A DNA stretch of 64,000 nt, taken from IMG/VR virus record IMGVR_UViG_3300045999_008257, positions 1 through 64,000 of that record; one strand, 5' to 3'. Within the stretch, counting starts at the first letter, position 1. Each line of letters begins with the position of its first letter. Positions 55,097 to 62,140 of this stretch are shown here, in pieces. This stretch comes from a virus. The position numbers and the translations under genes were made by a program. Below the pieces are notes generated by a model. That model was not told the DNA's origin, did no database searches, and saw only the letters and a list, made by a program, of their open reading frames with translations.

Positions 55097-55824
55097 GGCA
55101 CATCACCCCCTTCTGTTGTAGTGTCTTCAATAGATCCCAGCCTTTCTTTAATAGCTATTTCTAGCATTTCTTGTGCTAATTTTTTGTTGCGGGCGATCCA
55201 TTCATAAGCCAAGGTACCCTGATGTAATAATGGTTTTTTTCCCATTGATCCACGTAATACGCTTTCGTACATTATCTTGCCCAGTGGACCTTGCAATGGA
55301 AATTCAAGTAGTTGTTTTGTTGGTTCTATTGTTGAAATTAAAATCTTACATTTTTCATAGTATTTGCGCCGTTCTTCTATTGTCATACTGTTTACATTCC
55401 AGTAGGCACCAGCCGGTAGCCTGTATTCATCTGAAATGGGCATAAATTCCTCGCGCTGTGGTGATGGGTCGTGAAAAGTGTCTGGATCAGATATTCTCGT
55501 TCTCAGGTCACTTCTAAAGCCACGATTTAATACTGCTACATTATTTTGCAGTGGGTAAATATATCTAAATAGTTGCATGTGAAACGCCATGTCATCTGGT
55601 GGATTTGGATCTAGCAGCCGCTGCTTAATTGCATATTGCAAAATGAACGGATTCAACTCTACAACCACCTTATCTGATAATTGCACATACATCTTGGCTA
55701 AAGTCGTTGTAGATAACTGCCGCATCTTCGGCAACATTTCTAATGCGCAAGCAATCAACCCGGTGAAATCTTCTTCGCTGATCATGTCGGGAATTGTTGT
55801 AGGATTTGACCCATCAAACAGCAC
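55090..55824 (-). CDS. Replication-region protein of unknown function (244 aa)
   Basis: MLFDGSNPTTIPDMISEEDF, then LPKMRQLSTTTLAKMYVQLS and LQYAIKQRLLDPNPPDDMAF, ending KERLGSIEDTTTEGGDVPW. Helical, acidic. Overlaps the initiator-like gene by 11 bases. It could be a loader or helicase-interacting protein of the lambda P kind by position alone. Confidence 0.55.
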   Translation of the reverse strand: MLFDGSNPTTIPDMISEEDFTGLIACALEMLPKMRQLSTTTLAKMYVQLSDKVVVELNPFILQYAIKQRLLDPNPPDDMAFHMQLFRYIYPLQNNVAVLNRGFRSDLRTRISDPDTFHDPSPQREEFMPISDEYRLPAGAYWNVNSMTIEERRKYYEKCKILISTIEPTKQLLEFPLQGPLGKIMYESVLRGSMGKKPLLHQGTLAYEWIARNKKLAQEMLEIAIKERLGSIEDTTTEGGDVPW

Positions 55825-57001
55825 CTTGAGAAAGTGACGTGCAATCCATCATAGCAAAAAACTCAGCCTCCTCGCGTGCCTGACGTTTTTTAAGTTGTTT
55901 TACGATTTGTGAAGCTTCGTGTGCTTTCTCTAAGACATCTTGACGGCCATACCTTTGGCGTGGTTTAGATGATCCACCGCCCATCTTAATGAAGTTATTT
56001 AGAGTAATCGACATCCAGCCTTTGCCGTTAATTCTTGCTTTTATTCCAAGGTCACACTGCTCTGATACAGCATCTAAACCACCGTTTACAAAGTCATTGA
56101 TTTTTGTTAACTCTTGAATCAAAAGAGACCATGCTTGAGGTGTTTTTTTGCCTGCTTTGTGCTGCCAAAATGCTATAATTTTTTCAGAAACCGGGAGCAG
56201 CGCCGCCGGAACGTCATCGTTATTAGGGCAAAAAACGGCCGATTTTGCCTTTGAGGCCTGCTTTTTGACAGGGGCCTCTAGGGGGCCTTCTAGGGGCCTT
56301 GGCTGGCCCCAGGGTGATATGGGCTGCTGAGGCTGTTTTTGGACGCTCAGGGGCGATTCTGGAGGGGTCTGAGGAGCTTGTGGCTCCAGAAACGATGGAT
56401 CGCTGATCAAGAAGGTGTTCAAAACGAGGTTTTCCACAGGGTTTTCCACAGGTTGGGGAGAAGGGGCGGTTTTTGGCTGGTCGGGCGGTGTGTCGCTGAC
56501 CGAAGGTCGGCGGGATTTTGGCTCAACGGGGGAACAAAAGGGGGTTTTATCTAGGTTTCTTATCTTGTTCTTCTTAAGTTGTTCTTCTTTGTGGGCACGT
56601 GGTGCACTAGGGTAGGGCACGTGGTGCACTAGGGGTGGTGCATCTCCTGCACTAGGGTGGTGCATCTCCTGCACTAGGGCATCTCCTGCACTATCCGCCT
56701 CAACAGCCCAGTGCGCGTCCCAAATGGTCAGCGCGTATCTGTTTGCCGCCAGGCCCCCGGTTTCGCCGATGACGTGTTCTCGAACGAGCCAGCCCCTGGC
56801 TTCCATGGTGCGCAAAACGTTTACGACCGATCGACGGCTCATCCCTGTCTCCTCTGCCAGTAGATTAAGCGAGGGGTGAATGTTCGGAAAATGGCTCTGA
56901 AGTGCCCATAGCGTCGCAAGCTCAAACGGAGTGGTTCGCCCACGCAGCCAGTTCGGTAGCGCTGTGAAATTTGGCCGCTGGCCAATCAGCTCTGTTTTCA
57001 T
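55814..57001 (-). CDS. Winged-helix replication initiator-like protein (395 aa)
   Basis: N-terminal winged helix: FTALPNWLRGRTTPFELATL, HPSLNLLAEETGMSRRSVVN and VLRTMEARGWLVREH. The middle is a long Pro/Gln/Ser-rich linker; its DNA carries iteron-like repeats at 56594-56694. The C-terminus is helical (IIAFWQHKAGKKTPQAWSLL, EAEFFAMMDCTSL). The arrangement, a DNA-binding N-terminus with repeats inside the gene, recalls lambda O. It is the first gene of the leftward replication operon, behind a middle-type motif. Confidence 0.72.
   Translation of the reverse strand: MKTELIGQRPNFTALPNWLRGRTTPFELATLWALQSHFPNIHPSLNLLAEETGMSRRSVVNVLRTMEARGWLVREHVIGETGGLAANRYALTIWDAHWAVEADSAGDALVQEMHHPSAGDAPPLVHHVPYPSAPRAHKEEQLKKNKIRNLDKTPFCSPVEPKSRRPSVSDTPPDQPKTAPSPQPVENPVENLVLNTFLISDPSFLEPQAPQTPPESPLSVQKQPQQPISPWGQPRPLEGPLEAPVKKQASKAKSAVFCPNNDDVPAALLPVSEKIIAFWQHKAGKKTPQAWSLLIQELTKINDFVNGGLDAVSEQCDLGIKARINGKGWMSITLNNFIKMGGGSSKPRQRYGRQDVLEKAHEASQIVKQLKKRQAREEAEFFAMMDCTSLSQGAV
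56594..56694. repeat. Iteron-like tandem repeats, five copies of TGCACTAG/T
   Basis: Five TGCACTAG (last one TGCACTAT) units start at 56603, 56625, 56648, 56670 and 56687, spaced 22, 23, 22 and 17 bases. Units 1-2 share GGGCACGTGGTGCACTAGG; units 3-5 share ATCTCCTGCACTA. The spacing of two helical turns is typical of replication origin iterons. Confidence 0.75.
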
Positions 57002-57070
57002 GCTAGAATTACCTCAGTGTTTTGATCGACAGCTCCTTTCAGTCGGCAAAACTGAATCGGGAGCATCCGA

Positions 57071-57097
57071 GCCTACGGCGCAAACCGTAGGCTTTTT
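57071..57097 (+). terminator. Hairpin with T-run upstream of the replication operon
   Basis: GCCTACGG - CGCAAA - CCGTAGGC followed by TTTTT on the plus strand. It lies in the leader of the leftward operon, so it could be a plus-strand terminator of an antisense RNA from about 57010, or part of a leader structure. Confidence 0.55.
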
Positions 57098-57121
57098 CAT
57101 CTTAGCAGCCTTTTGAGATCT

Positions 57122-57141
57122 GCGTAACGATTCGTAACGAG
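57122..57141 (-). promoter_or_regulatory. Middle-type motif with direct CGTAACGA repeats
   Basis: GCGTAACGATTCGTAACGAG: two CGTAACGA direct repeats, 10 bases apart. On the minus strand CGTTACGAATCGTTACGCAG precedes the initiator operon by about 120 bases. Confidence 0.5.
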
Positions 57142-57267
57142 TTGCGCAAGGCCTGGGGTTGGGTGCTATGGTTTTGGTTGAGTTGATCCTTTTTATGTCA
57201 GAGCGATCTCAAATTCTTGCCAGAATTTTTGTGCTGCGGGCAAAGGCTCAGTGTGATAAATAATTCA

Positions 57268-57591
57268 ATGAACAATCAATCTGTATTTTTCTTTGACGTT
57301 TATCGAGCTATTCTTGTTCTTGCGATGAAATCTCGTTCATCCACTTGCAAAAGCGATTATGCTAGAATAGCGGATTGGTCAAGAAAGGTTCAAAAGGCAA
57401 TTGATGACCATGAATCAAGCCCCGGTTTTTTTGTTACAAGAGATGTCTATCGTAGTATTATCACCATTCTGATGTGTGATAATCCTTCTCGGTTGCTTCC
57501 TAATACGCGAAAAATAGTGGAAGACTGGGCTAACAGTTCAGCTCAGGTTTTTGGTTGTGTCGATTGGGTTGATGCGTACCACAAGCTGTGA
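57268..57591 (+). CDS. Hypothetical protein (107 aa)
   Basis: ATG 57268 gives MNNQSVFFFDVYRAILVLAM, then SDYARIADWSRKVQKAIDDH and IITILMCDNPSRLLP. The longer frame to 57217 adds no clear sequence. A small soluble helical protein; function unknown. Divergent from the replication operon. Confidence 0.5.
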   Translation: MNNQSVFFFDVYRAILVLAMKSRSSTCKSDYARIADWSRKVQKAIDDHESSPGFFVTRDVYRSIITILMCDNPSRLLPNTRKIVEDWANSSAQVFGCVDWVDAYHKL

Positions 57592-57596
57592 TCATT

Positions 57597-57704
57597 ATGG
57601 AAAGTTTTGTAAACCTAGTTCCTGCTACATCGCATGATGTCCTATGGTGGCTGTTGTTCCTGTTGGCTTCGATTCTTTCACTGAGTGCTACTTGTGATGA
57701 CTAA
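57597..57704 (+). CDS. Tiny membrane protein (35 aa)
   Basis: MESFVNLVPATSHDVLWWLL, then FLLASILSLSATCDD. One membrane helix. Its stop overlaps the next ATG (ATGACTAA). Read directly from the sequence; function unknown. Confidence 0.45.
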   Translation: MESFVNLVPATSHDVLWWLLFLLASILSLSATCDD

Positions 57705-57813
57705 CGAATTTTCCGCCATCTTCGCCTTTCTCCTGTTTCTTGCGGGATGGATGTCAATTGTATGCACCGCTGCTTTTGTGCTTATGAAAATAACTGAAGA
57801 TCCCAGGGAATAA
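57697..57813 (+). CDS. Tiny membrane protein (38 aa)
   Basis: MTNEFSAIFAFLLFLAGWMS, then IVCTAAFVLMKITEDPRE: a single membrane helix with acidic ends. Overlaps the preceding peptide gene and lies 12 bases before the tRNA. Function unknown. Confidence 0.45.
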   Translation: MTNEFSAIFAFLLFLAGWMSIVCTAAFVLMKITEDPRE

Positions 57814-57825
57814 CAGCTACAAAAA

Positions 57826-57898
57826 GGCGGCCTAGCAATCTGGAGAATGCAGTGGCCTCATAAGCCGCCGAAGGTGGGTTCGATTCCCACGGTCGCCA
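57826..57898 (+). tRNA. tRNA-Met(CAT), or lysidine-type tRNA-Ile
   Basis: Full cloverleaf: acceptor GGCGGCC/GGTCGCC (one G-U), D-arm with GG loop, anticodon stem GTGGC/GCCGC around CTCATAA (anticodon CAT at 57859-57861), and a T-arm GTGGG-TTCGATT-CCCAC. 73 bases including discriminator A; no CCA encoded. Whether it is an elongator Met or an Ile tRNA needing lysidine cannot be told from the sequence alone. It is followed by a tandem repeat. Confidence 0.9.
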
Positions 57899-57904
57899 TT
57901 ACAA

Positions 57905-57926
57905 CTCATGACAAGCTCATGACAAG
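57905..57926 (+). repeat. Tandem 11-base repeat (CTCATGACAAG x2)
   Basis: Two perfect adjacent copies just downstream of the tRNA. The region 57927-58073 contains no gene and a GAAATTTAATTTC palindrome at about 58055. Confidence 0.7.
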
Positions 57927-58073
57927 TGCAAAACCCTTGCACCACAACGGATCTCAAGGATTTTCAAGCCTGATCTGATGACGATTTTCAGCCCTTGCGA
58001 TGCTGCTTTGATGCCAGGTCGCTTGCGAGTTGTTGCATTTTATGCCAAGATCATAGAAATTTAATTTCATGAC

Positions 58074-58793
58074 ATGGCAAAAAGTAATGTTTGGGATATA
58101 AATTGCGGCCATAGTTCACGAAATAAAGAAAGCAAAGAAGCTTATCGGCGCTTTAGGATTTACCTTGAAATGGGTCCATCGCGTAACGTAAACAAGCTGT
58201 CTTCGATATTGAAAATACCAAGACAAAATCTTTATGTTCAAGCAAAAACATATAGCTGGGCCGATAGAGTCGAAGCTTATGATACTTATATTGCAAAAGC
58301 GAATCAAATAGATAGCATGAATAAAATGGTGGATGGCCTATCGCCATTGCCTGAAGTTAATGTTTTGACGCCAGATCCTGAAGTAATAAACCCTGACGTG
58401 ATTGACTATAATGCAATGACGGCAAAACCAGATAGGCATACGCAAGAAATTAGCTTATATCAAAGACAATTTAAGGGCATCGGTCAAAGTTTAGCAAATG
58501 AAGCGCTTGCTACATTAGAACTTGCTAAAGACTGTCGGGAGGTAATTCAGCAAGATGCAGAGCGATATAAAAAAGCAGTAGAAGATGGTGCACATGACAA
58601 AGCATTAAGCATTGCAAAGCGTATGTCTGAAAAGATTAAGCAATACACTATGCTTGGTGGTTTAGCTGTAAACTATGGCAACAGCAGTCGTACACTCTGG
58701 GGCGATGCGATCGGGATCAATACCGTGCTACAGTATTTCTATACTATGCAACAAAATGTTAAGAGTGACGCGAAGGGTGGAAAGCGTGGGTAA
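58074..58793 (+). CDS. Terminase small subunit-like DNA-recognition protein (239 aa)
   Basis: N-terminal KESKEAYRRFRIYLEMGPSR, then VNKLSSILKIPRQNLYVQAK and TYSWADRVEAYDTYI: a helix-turn-helix of the type found in small terminases ("P.AY..F..YL.LG..R....V...L......I...S..Y.W..R...YD"). The helical rest (LYQRQFKGIGQSLANEALAT) would form the oligomer core. It recognises the packaging start. Separated from terL only by the window ends if the genome is circularly permuted. Confidence 0.72.
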   Translation: MAKSNVWDINCGHSSRNKESKEAYRRFRIYLEMGPSRNVNKLSSILKIPRQNLYVQAKTYSWADRVEAYDTYIAKANQIDSMNKMVDGLSPLPEVNVLTPDPEVINPDVIDYNAMTAKPDRHTQEISLYQRQFKGIGQSLANEALATLELAKDCREVIQQDAERYKKAVEDGAHDKALSIAKRMSEKIKQYTMLGGLAVNYGNSSRTLWGDAIGINTVLQYFYTMQQNVKSDAKGGKRG

Positions 58794-58819
58794 GATACGG
58801 GGGTTCCTTTAGTTGAGGT

Positions 58820-59020
58820 TTGATTTTGGACGGTTCGATTCTTGATCGGTTGCGTGATACAATTGTCTTTAAATATCACAAAGTCCTAGGCCATTTTGTT
58901 GTGTTTAATAGTGAAGAGTATCTTGGTATTGATCTTTCAATTGATCAAATGACGCAACTTAGCCAGGAAATCGCTGATCTAGCGCAAAAAGCAAAGCAAG
59001 AGGAGGAAGGTAATGACTGA
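58820..59020 (+). CDS. Small protein, paralogue A (66 aa)
   Basis: TTG 58820 start: MILDGSILDRLRDTIVFKYH, then HFVVFNSEEYLGIDLSIDQM and TQLSQEIADLAQKA. Shares its layout with the next gene (SIL.RL..., F.V...., L....L..E....A), so probably a duplicated pair. Overlaps the next by eight bases. Function unknown. Confidence 0.5.
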   Translation: MILDGSILDRLRDTIVFKYHKVLGHFVVFNSEEYLGIDLSIDQMTQLSQEIADLAQKAKQEEEGND

Positions 59021-59291
59021 TTCAATTCTCAAACGATTAGGAGGCATTTTCTCCGTGTGGGTTAATGCCGCAGGCACATTTACCGTGCAAGCCAAGCATT
59101 ACGGTTATAAAAGTGCGCTAGAACCCTTGACGGCAACAGAATTGCGTCAACTCGGCGACGAATTGATTGCAATGGCAGACGAAATGGAACCAGAATCAGA
59201 ACAGGAAGATATTGATCCATCTGAAGCAGAAATGCACGATTGGAACAATCATCCTGCGCTCACCGCAGAGCAAAGAGGAGGCGTGAAATGA
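59013..59291 (+). CDS. Small protein, paralogue B (92 aa)
   Basis: MTDSILKRLGGIFSVWVNAA, then TATELRQLGDELIAMADEME and an acidic tail with HDWNNHPALTAEQ. See the preceding paralogue. Overlaps the following tiny membrane gene by four bases. Confidence 0.55.
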   Translation: MTDSILKRLGGIFSVWVNAAGTFTVQAKHYGYKSALEPLTATELRQLGDELIAMADEMEPESEQEDIDPSEAEMHDWNNHPALTAEQRGGVK

Positions 59292-59389
59292 ACATTGCGT
59301 TTTATGTTGCAATCGCTGTAGTTTTGCTTCCTATGATGACGGTTGCGCTTGTTGCTGCTGTTTGTGGGGTGAAAGGTTTCAAATCATGA
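59288..59389 (+). CDS. Tiny membrane protein (33 aa)
   Basis: MNIAFYVAIAVVLLPMMTVA, then LVAAVCGVKGFKS: one membrane helix with a basic end. ATGA overlaps on both sides. Function unknown. Confidence 0.5.
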   Translation: MNIAFYVAIAVVLLPMMTVALVAAVCGVKGFKS

Positions 59390-59664
59390 GCGAACAAATC
59401 AAGCCATTGTTTCACCTTGCAAAACACAAAGATGGCAATCATCGCGGATTACTTAGGTTGAGATGGTTTATTAAATATGGCGATTCAATGACTGATTTTG
59501 GGTTTTCGACCAAATCAGAGGCGTTAGAATGGGTTCGTAGGCATTGGCTGCTTAATGCTGTTGATTGGCAGGTTGGATATGTATTTAGACTAAAAGGTGA
59601 TACTAAGGATATTTCAATTGTCAGCAAGGATGGATATTCGCCAAAGGCCTTTTCTTGTGTTTAA
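59386..59664 (+). CDS. Small hypothetical protein (92 aa)
   Basis: ATG 59386 gives MSEQIKPLFHLAKHKDGNHR, then FIKYGDSMTDFGFSTKSEAL and EWVRRHWLLNAVDWQVGYVF. Reads as a compact alpha/beta domain. The upstream in-frame start at 59362 lies inside the previous gene. Function unknown. Confidence 0.55.
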   Translation: MSEQIKPLFHLAKHKDGNHRGLLRLRWFIKYGDSMTDFGFSTKSEALEWVRRHWLLNAVDWQVGYVFRLKGDTKDISIVSKDGYSPKAFSCV

Positions 59665-59736
59665 TGTTTCAAATTGTTAAAACAGCTAGCCATCTGATTG
59701 TGTTAGTCTTATCGTAAGGAAGTCCACCTAAAGACC

Positions 59737-59991
59737 ATGAATTTTCAACCTCCAGCGCTTAAGCCGCGCCCGGTCCATCCTTCCTCTAGGCCTCAACCAG
59801 TGAAGCCTCGGCCATTAGATCGCCCCAAGGCGCAAACCGCCATGATTACAACAGAATATGCAAATCGCTTGCTTGCATTGTTTGCGCTATTGTTTGTTGT
59901 CTCTTTGGGATCTTGCACCATTGCGCCTATCCTTGGGGCATTAGAAGGTGCTAGGATTCCCGCTCCAGCTAAAACCGCGATGGTGGCGTGA
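59737..59991 (+). CDS. Proline-rich membrane protein (84 aa)
   Basis: MNFQPPALKPRPVHPSSRPQ, then one membrane helix (RLLALFALLFVVSLGSCTIA). It has a better Shine-Dalgarno (GGAAG) than its neighbours, 17 bases upstream. Its cysteine just after the helix could be part of a lipobox-like motif. Function unknown. Confidence 0.5.
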   Translation: MNFQPPALKPRPVHPSSRPQPVKPRPLDRPKAQTAMITTEYANRLLALFALLFVVSLGSCTIAPILGALEGARIPAPAKTAMVA

Positions 59992-60371
59992 TGAACTTCA
60001 TTCAGTGCGCGGAATTACTAGAGTCTGAAGGCTTTGGTAATGCAGCTAAGTTTTTGCGTAATTTCAACAGTAATTCTGTGGACAATGACACAGATCTGAT
60101 GAGTTTACTGACTGACCCTAACATCAGTCAAGGTGCAAAAATTGGCGTCTTGGCTGACATGGTTGTGCCGAATGAACCAGAGCCAAATTTGAACAAAGGT
60201 TATTCTGAAGTGCAGAATAACTTGCAAGAAATTGCGATGGTGCAATGGATGGCGAGGAAGTCAATAAGGAAAGAGATGATTGGGATTGCGGCTAGTTTGC
60301 AAGAAGTTGCGACAACGCAATGGATAAATGAATGGGCAAACAATGTAAAAACAGTTGATAATGAGGCTTGA
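59991..60371 (+). CDS. Hypothetical protein (126 aa)
   Basis: ATG 59991 gives MNFIQCAELLESEGFGNAAK, then FLRNFNSNSVDNDTDLMSLL and MARKSIRKEMIGIAASLQEV. The "A..LE..GF..AA..LR" opening resembles that of the gene at 61222 ("AEDFVNWLRCNGYVKIANKL"). Contains two MVQWM/TTQWI-like repeats. Function unknown. Confidence 0.5.
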   Translation: MNFIQCAELLESEGFGNAAKFLRNFNSNSVDNDTDLMSLLTDPNISQGAKIGVLADMVVPNEPEPNLNKGYSEVQNNLQEIAMVQWMARKSIRKEMIGIAASLQEVATTQWINEWANNVKTVDNEA

Positions 60372-60376
60372 TTGTG

Positions 60377-60660
60377 ATGAAAATTCTGCGCGGCGGATCG
60401 TGGTTTAACCTACCCCTCAACTGCCGCTCGGCCATTCGGAGCCGCAGCCACCCGGTCAGCCTAAGCCGCTTTTGTGGTTTCCGCGTGGTCTGTCTCTCGT
60501 CACCTTCACCTTCAATCTTTCAAATGGTCATGAAACTATTGCGCGGCGGCTCTTGGGCCGACCTTCCTCGGAACTGCCGCTCGGCCTGCCGCATCGGGGA
60601 CCACCCGGACAACCGCAGCATCTATTGCGGTTTCCGCGTCACTCAGCCACCAGGTGCATC
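60377..60660 (+). repeat. Two tandem variable-repeat-like segments in the FGE-like gene
   Basis: Copy 1 at about 60383-60510 and copy 2 at about 60536-60650. Constant parts such as TGCCGCTCGGCC and GGTTTCCGCGT are shared; variable codons are mostly NNC or NNT with the first two bases changed (AGC, ATC, CGC, GAC, GTC, AAC). GC-richer than the flanks. Confidence 0.6.
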
Positions 60661-61225
60661 CTCGTTTGAAATTACAATGGTTCCCATTTTAGCAGGTGAA
60701 TTCATGATGGGAACATCAAGCGACCTACATAGCCGGAACGAAGAAGGACCGCAACATTTAGTGAATATAAACAGCTTTTCAATGAGCCTAGCGCCTATTA
60801 CTCAAGCGCAGTGGCGGGCAGTGGCATCATTGCCAAAAGTTGAAATAAATCTAAAGCTAGATCCATCTCATTTCAAAGGTGATGATCTGCCTGTTGAGAG
60901 CGTAAACTGGTATGAGGCAATGGAGTTTTGTCGGAGGTTAAGCGCTGCAACGGGAGAAAAATATACACTACCAACAGAAGCGCAGTGGGAATATGCTTGC
61001 CGTGCTGGTACTACAACGCCATATAACACAGGGGATGAAATCACAAAAGAACAAGCGAACTATGGCAGCAGTAAAACCACACCAGTGCTCAAGTATCCTC
61101 CTAATGCCTGGGGATTGCATGATATGCACGGTAATGTTTGGGAATGGTGCTTAGATGATTGGCACTCTAATTATGAAGGTGCTCCAAATGATGGTAGCGC
61201 TTGGCTTGATGGAGATGCAAAATGA
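60377..61225 (+). CDS. Formylglycine-enzyme-like protein with duplicated, permuted C-terminal segment (282 aa)
   Basis: Residues about 100-282 are an FGE-sulfatase (SUMF1-like) domain: FEITMVPILAGEFMMGTSSD, FSMSLAPITQAQWRAVASLP, ESVNWYEAMEFCRRLSAATG, LPTEAQWEYACRAGTTTPYN and DMHGNVWEWCLDDWHSNYEG. It stops after GSAWLDGDAK, exactly where the family's final RGGSW...GFRV segment should come. That segment instead occurs twice at the N-terminus: ILRGGSWFNLPLNCRSAIRS to GFRVVC (residues 4-42) and LLRGGSWADLPRNCRSACRI to GFRVT (55-90). The two copies differ mainly at positions that vary in retroelement-diversified proteins. TTG 60368 is an alternative start. Probably a binding rather than catalytic protein. 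Confidence 0.75.
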   Translation: MKILRGGSWFNLPLNCRSAIRSRSHPVSLSRFCGFRVVCLSSPSPSIFQMVMKLLRGGSWADLPRNCRSACRIGDHPDNRSIYCGFRVTQPPGASSFEITMVPILAGEFMMGTSSDLHSRNEEGPQHLVNINSFSMSLAPITQAQWRAVASLPKVEINLKLDPSHFKGDDLPVESVNWYEAMEFCRRLSAATGEKYTLPTEAQWEYACRAGTTTPYNTGDEITKEQANYGSSKTTPVLKYPPNAWGLHDMHGNVWEWCLDDWHSNYEGAPNDGSAWLDGDAK

Positions 61226-61509
61226 GACTACAAACTGCTGAAGATTTCGTAAATTGGCTGCGATGCAATGGCTATGTTAAGATTGCAAATAAACTTCAAA
61301 AAGATTTAGACGCTAATGCTGATATGGTGATAGACAACAAAGAACCTGTGCTGCATTGCTTGTTAAATGAAGATACAGAAGTGCAATTGCCGCAAGTTTG
61401 TGTGTTTGACGATCCTGATGGTGTTGTAAATGACTGCGCATTTGCTAGAAATCTTTGTGCACAAGGTAGACTTAAAACAGCATGTGAATACTATAAAAAA
61501 GAGATATGA
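61222..61509 (+). CDS. Hypothetical protein (95 aa)
   Basis: MRLQTAEDFVNWLRCNGYVK, then LHCLLNEDTEVQLPQVCVFD and CAFARNLCAQGRLKTACEYY. Several cysteines. Overlaps the FGE-like gene by ATGA, so it is made from the same message. Function unknown. Confidence 0.5.
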   Translation: MRLQTAEDFVNWLRCNGYVKIANKLQKDLDANADMVIDNKEPVLHCLLNEDTEVQLPQVCVFDDPDGVVNDCAFARNLCAQGRLKTACEYYKKEI

Positions 61510-61808
61510 CTAAACAAGTAGATCAAGCATTCTGGAATCCACCAAGGCAGTTAGATGGCGAGCGCTGGCAAGATTATACAGCTCGCTTGTGGAGGTTCCG
61601 AAGGCAATATGTAGAACCAATAAAAGGTGAGCATGATATAGATTATCTCATTCGATGGAAGTGGTTTTATGTTGAGCAGCTACAAATAAGGAATGAGCAA
61701 TTAAGAGAAAAAAACCAGGCGAAAAAAGAAAAACTTATCAAAGCAAAAAGAAAAACCAAAATACAATTAAGACTTAAACCACCTGTACACACTAATGCAC
61801 AATCATGA
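61506..61808 (+). CDS. Basic helical protein (100 aa)
   Basis: MTKQVDQAFWNPPRQLDGER, then a basic coiled end (NEQLREKNQAKKEKLIKAKR). ATGA overlaps on both sides. May bind nucleic acid. Function unknown. Confidence 0.5.
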   Translation: MTKQVDQAFWNPPRQLDGERWQDYTARLWRFRRQYVEPIKGEHDIDYLIRWKWFYVEQLQIRNEQLREKNQAKKEKLIKAKRKTKIQLRLKPPVHTNAQS

Positions 61809-62140
61809 CCGATTCACAAAACCAGCAAGATAAGCTTGCAGAATTAGAAAGAGATCTCATGTTTGAACGTGCTCAAATTAAAGAAAAGCTCAATAAAATC
61901 AACAAAGAAGGAGAAGCATTTTTAAGGGAAATTGATAAAATGCAAAAAGAGTTAATATCATATGAAGAAGCCTTAACGTTTGCTGACAGGATGGCATATT
62001 GCGCCATTAATTTAGTCGGAAGGAGCACTGTGAATGGAATAATTCAACCAGTGAGATCAAGCGCCGAATATCAGTTGCGACTGGCTGCTGAAGCATATAA
62101 TGATTACATTATTCAAATGCACGGAACCACAAAACAATGA
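61805..62140 (+). CDS. Coiled-coil protein (111 aa)
   Basis: MTDSQNQQDKLAELERDLMF, then RAQIKEKLNKINKEGEAFLR and SAEYQLRLAAEAYNDYIIQM. An almost continuous helix. ATGA overlaps with neighbours. Not like the accessory protein Avd of diversity-generating retroelements as far as I can see. Function unknown. Confidence 0.5.
   Translation: MTDSQNQQDKLAELERDLMFERAQIKEKLNKINKEGEAFLREIDKMQKELISYEEALTFADRMAYCAINLVGRSTVNGIIQPVRSSAEYQLRLAAEAYNDYIIQMHGTTKQ

Noticed and set aside
56594-56694. The repeats as a CRISPR or VNTR without function
   Set aside because: Unit length is too regular and short for CRISPR. Their place in an initiator gene makes origin iterons the better reading.
57905-57926. CRISPR-like interpretation of the tandem repeat
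   Set aside because: Only two adjacent copies and no spacers; no CRISPR array is present anywhere in the window.
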